Origin: Larimichthys crocea
Taxonomy: Eukaryota > Chordata > Actinopteri > Sciaenidae
Direction of reading: 5' to 3'
DNA: 64,000 nt
Assembly (NCBI RefSeq): GCF_000972845.2
Contig: NC_040029.1
Coordinates: forward strand, 3,833,811 to 3,897,810
In this document: one piece after another, positions 63,571 through 64,000 of the stretch
Position numbering within the stretch: position 1 is the first letter of the stretch
Layout of the letters: the number at the start of each line of letters is the position of its first letter
Translations under genes and position numbers: made by a program
Notes under the pieces: model-generated
Told to the model about the DNA's origin: nothing
Database searches by the model: none
The model's input: only the letters and a program-made list of their open reading frames with translations

Positions 63571-64000
63571 GCAGCAGAGACCCACTTCGGGGACACTTCT
63601 CCGTGGCATTTTTGATGGAATTGCACTCATTGTTTTGAACAGGCATGATCTGCTCAGGTCACCGAGGTACAGCTGGAACGTGCCTTGACGGTGCTCAGTG
63701 GAATTTAGGGGTGAGACCTCATTGTTTCAGTAAGGTAAGTACCATAAGTTTACAAGCAGAAGCAGGTATACCATGGAAATTTGAAATTCACATAAAAATC
63801 TGTTTTTGGTTTGAGTTGCTAATGCCAAATGAGCAATCTGTTTGCAATTTGCAAAACTGAATGGCAATTTAATTACACCACCTCCATCCATTGCAATATT
63901 GCCTATTATCTACAGGTAAGAAGCAAGGTTAAGTACAAAATAAGTGTATATATTGTGAGGTTTAACTCAGGCAGTGAGCAATGTTCGTCCTTCCTTCAGA
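63571..64000. other. Mostly non-coding right end
   Basis: Contains the weak exon candidate 63643-63734. Otherwise AT-rich, with nothing recognised to the window edge. Confidence 0.4.
63643..63734 (+). CDS. Candidate exon on plus strand, unidentified (92 nt)
   Basis: Plus strand: acceptor 'cattgttttgaacag', 92 nt, donor AAG/gtaagtac. The frame entered with two bases reads MICSGHRGTAGTCLDGAQWN then LGVRPHCFSK. A GTGAGA inside could end it earlier. The four cysteines and glycines would suit an extracellular module, but no family is recognised. It lies only about 70 bp after repeat R1. Confidence 0.2.

Noticed and set aside
1..64000. tRNA, rRNA, microRNA or CRISPR features
   Set aside because: No B-box-like GGTTCGAATCC with matching A-box, no rRNA segments, no known microRNA seed hairpin noticed, and no spaced direct-repeat array.

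Overview
The window looks like non-coding DNA from a ray-finned fish, most likely a percomorph teleost. The evidence is an AT-rich base composition, abundant (CA)n, (GA)n and (CT)n microsatellites, no long open reading frame with recognisable homology, and several interspersed repeat families that I know from percomorph genomes. These families are a Tc1-like transposon remnant, the 3' end of an L2/CR1-group LINE, a hAT-like non-autonomous element with terminal inverted repeats, and several unnamed multi-copy repeats. The species assignment is inference. I see no prokaryotic operons, tRNA, rRNA or CRISPR array.

No complete gene can be supported. The best coding evidence is a scatter of very short segments on the minus strand, each between an AG acceptor and a GTGAGT/GTAAGT-type donor. 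The main ones are 58637-58744 (36 codons, only one open frame, more GC-rich than its flanks), 46304-46369, 41447-41492, 26648-26698 and 21855-21924, with weaker ones at 43579-43626 and 16637-16667. If real, most of the window is intron of one large minus-strand gene with small exons. I could not recognise the protein, and the phases I read do not join all segments directly, so exons would be missing or some calls are false. Three plus-strand segments near the right end (56870-57005, 61344-61431, 63643-63734) also look exon-like, with lower confidence.

Layout: 1-5474 is mostly featureless, with one copy of a repeat of roughly 110-120 bp periodicity (2780-3140). 5475-6515 is a hAT-like element abutting an inverted copy of a second repeat family (R2), whose other copies lie at 10936-11240 and 13850-14160. 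15934-16150 and 19385-19620 hold pieces of further dispersed repeats. 25986-26622 is a dense microsatellite cluster just downstream of a candidate exon. 35510-36430 is a decayed Tc1-like element. 38140-38460 has two CT-rich tracts around a CpG-containing patch. 39410-39785, 42546-42700 and 44798-45232 are dispersed repeats. 53150-55886 contains two diverged copies of an unclassified repeat plus an LINE 3' end. 63065-63570 is the best copy of the 120-bp-period repeat.

The genes cannot be described as working together, since none is identified. The main interest is the repeat structure, the possible splice-site contribution of repeats, and a CA-repeat placed 25 nt downstream of a candidate microexon donor.
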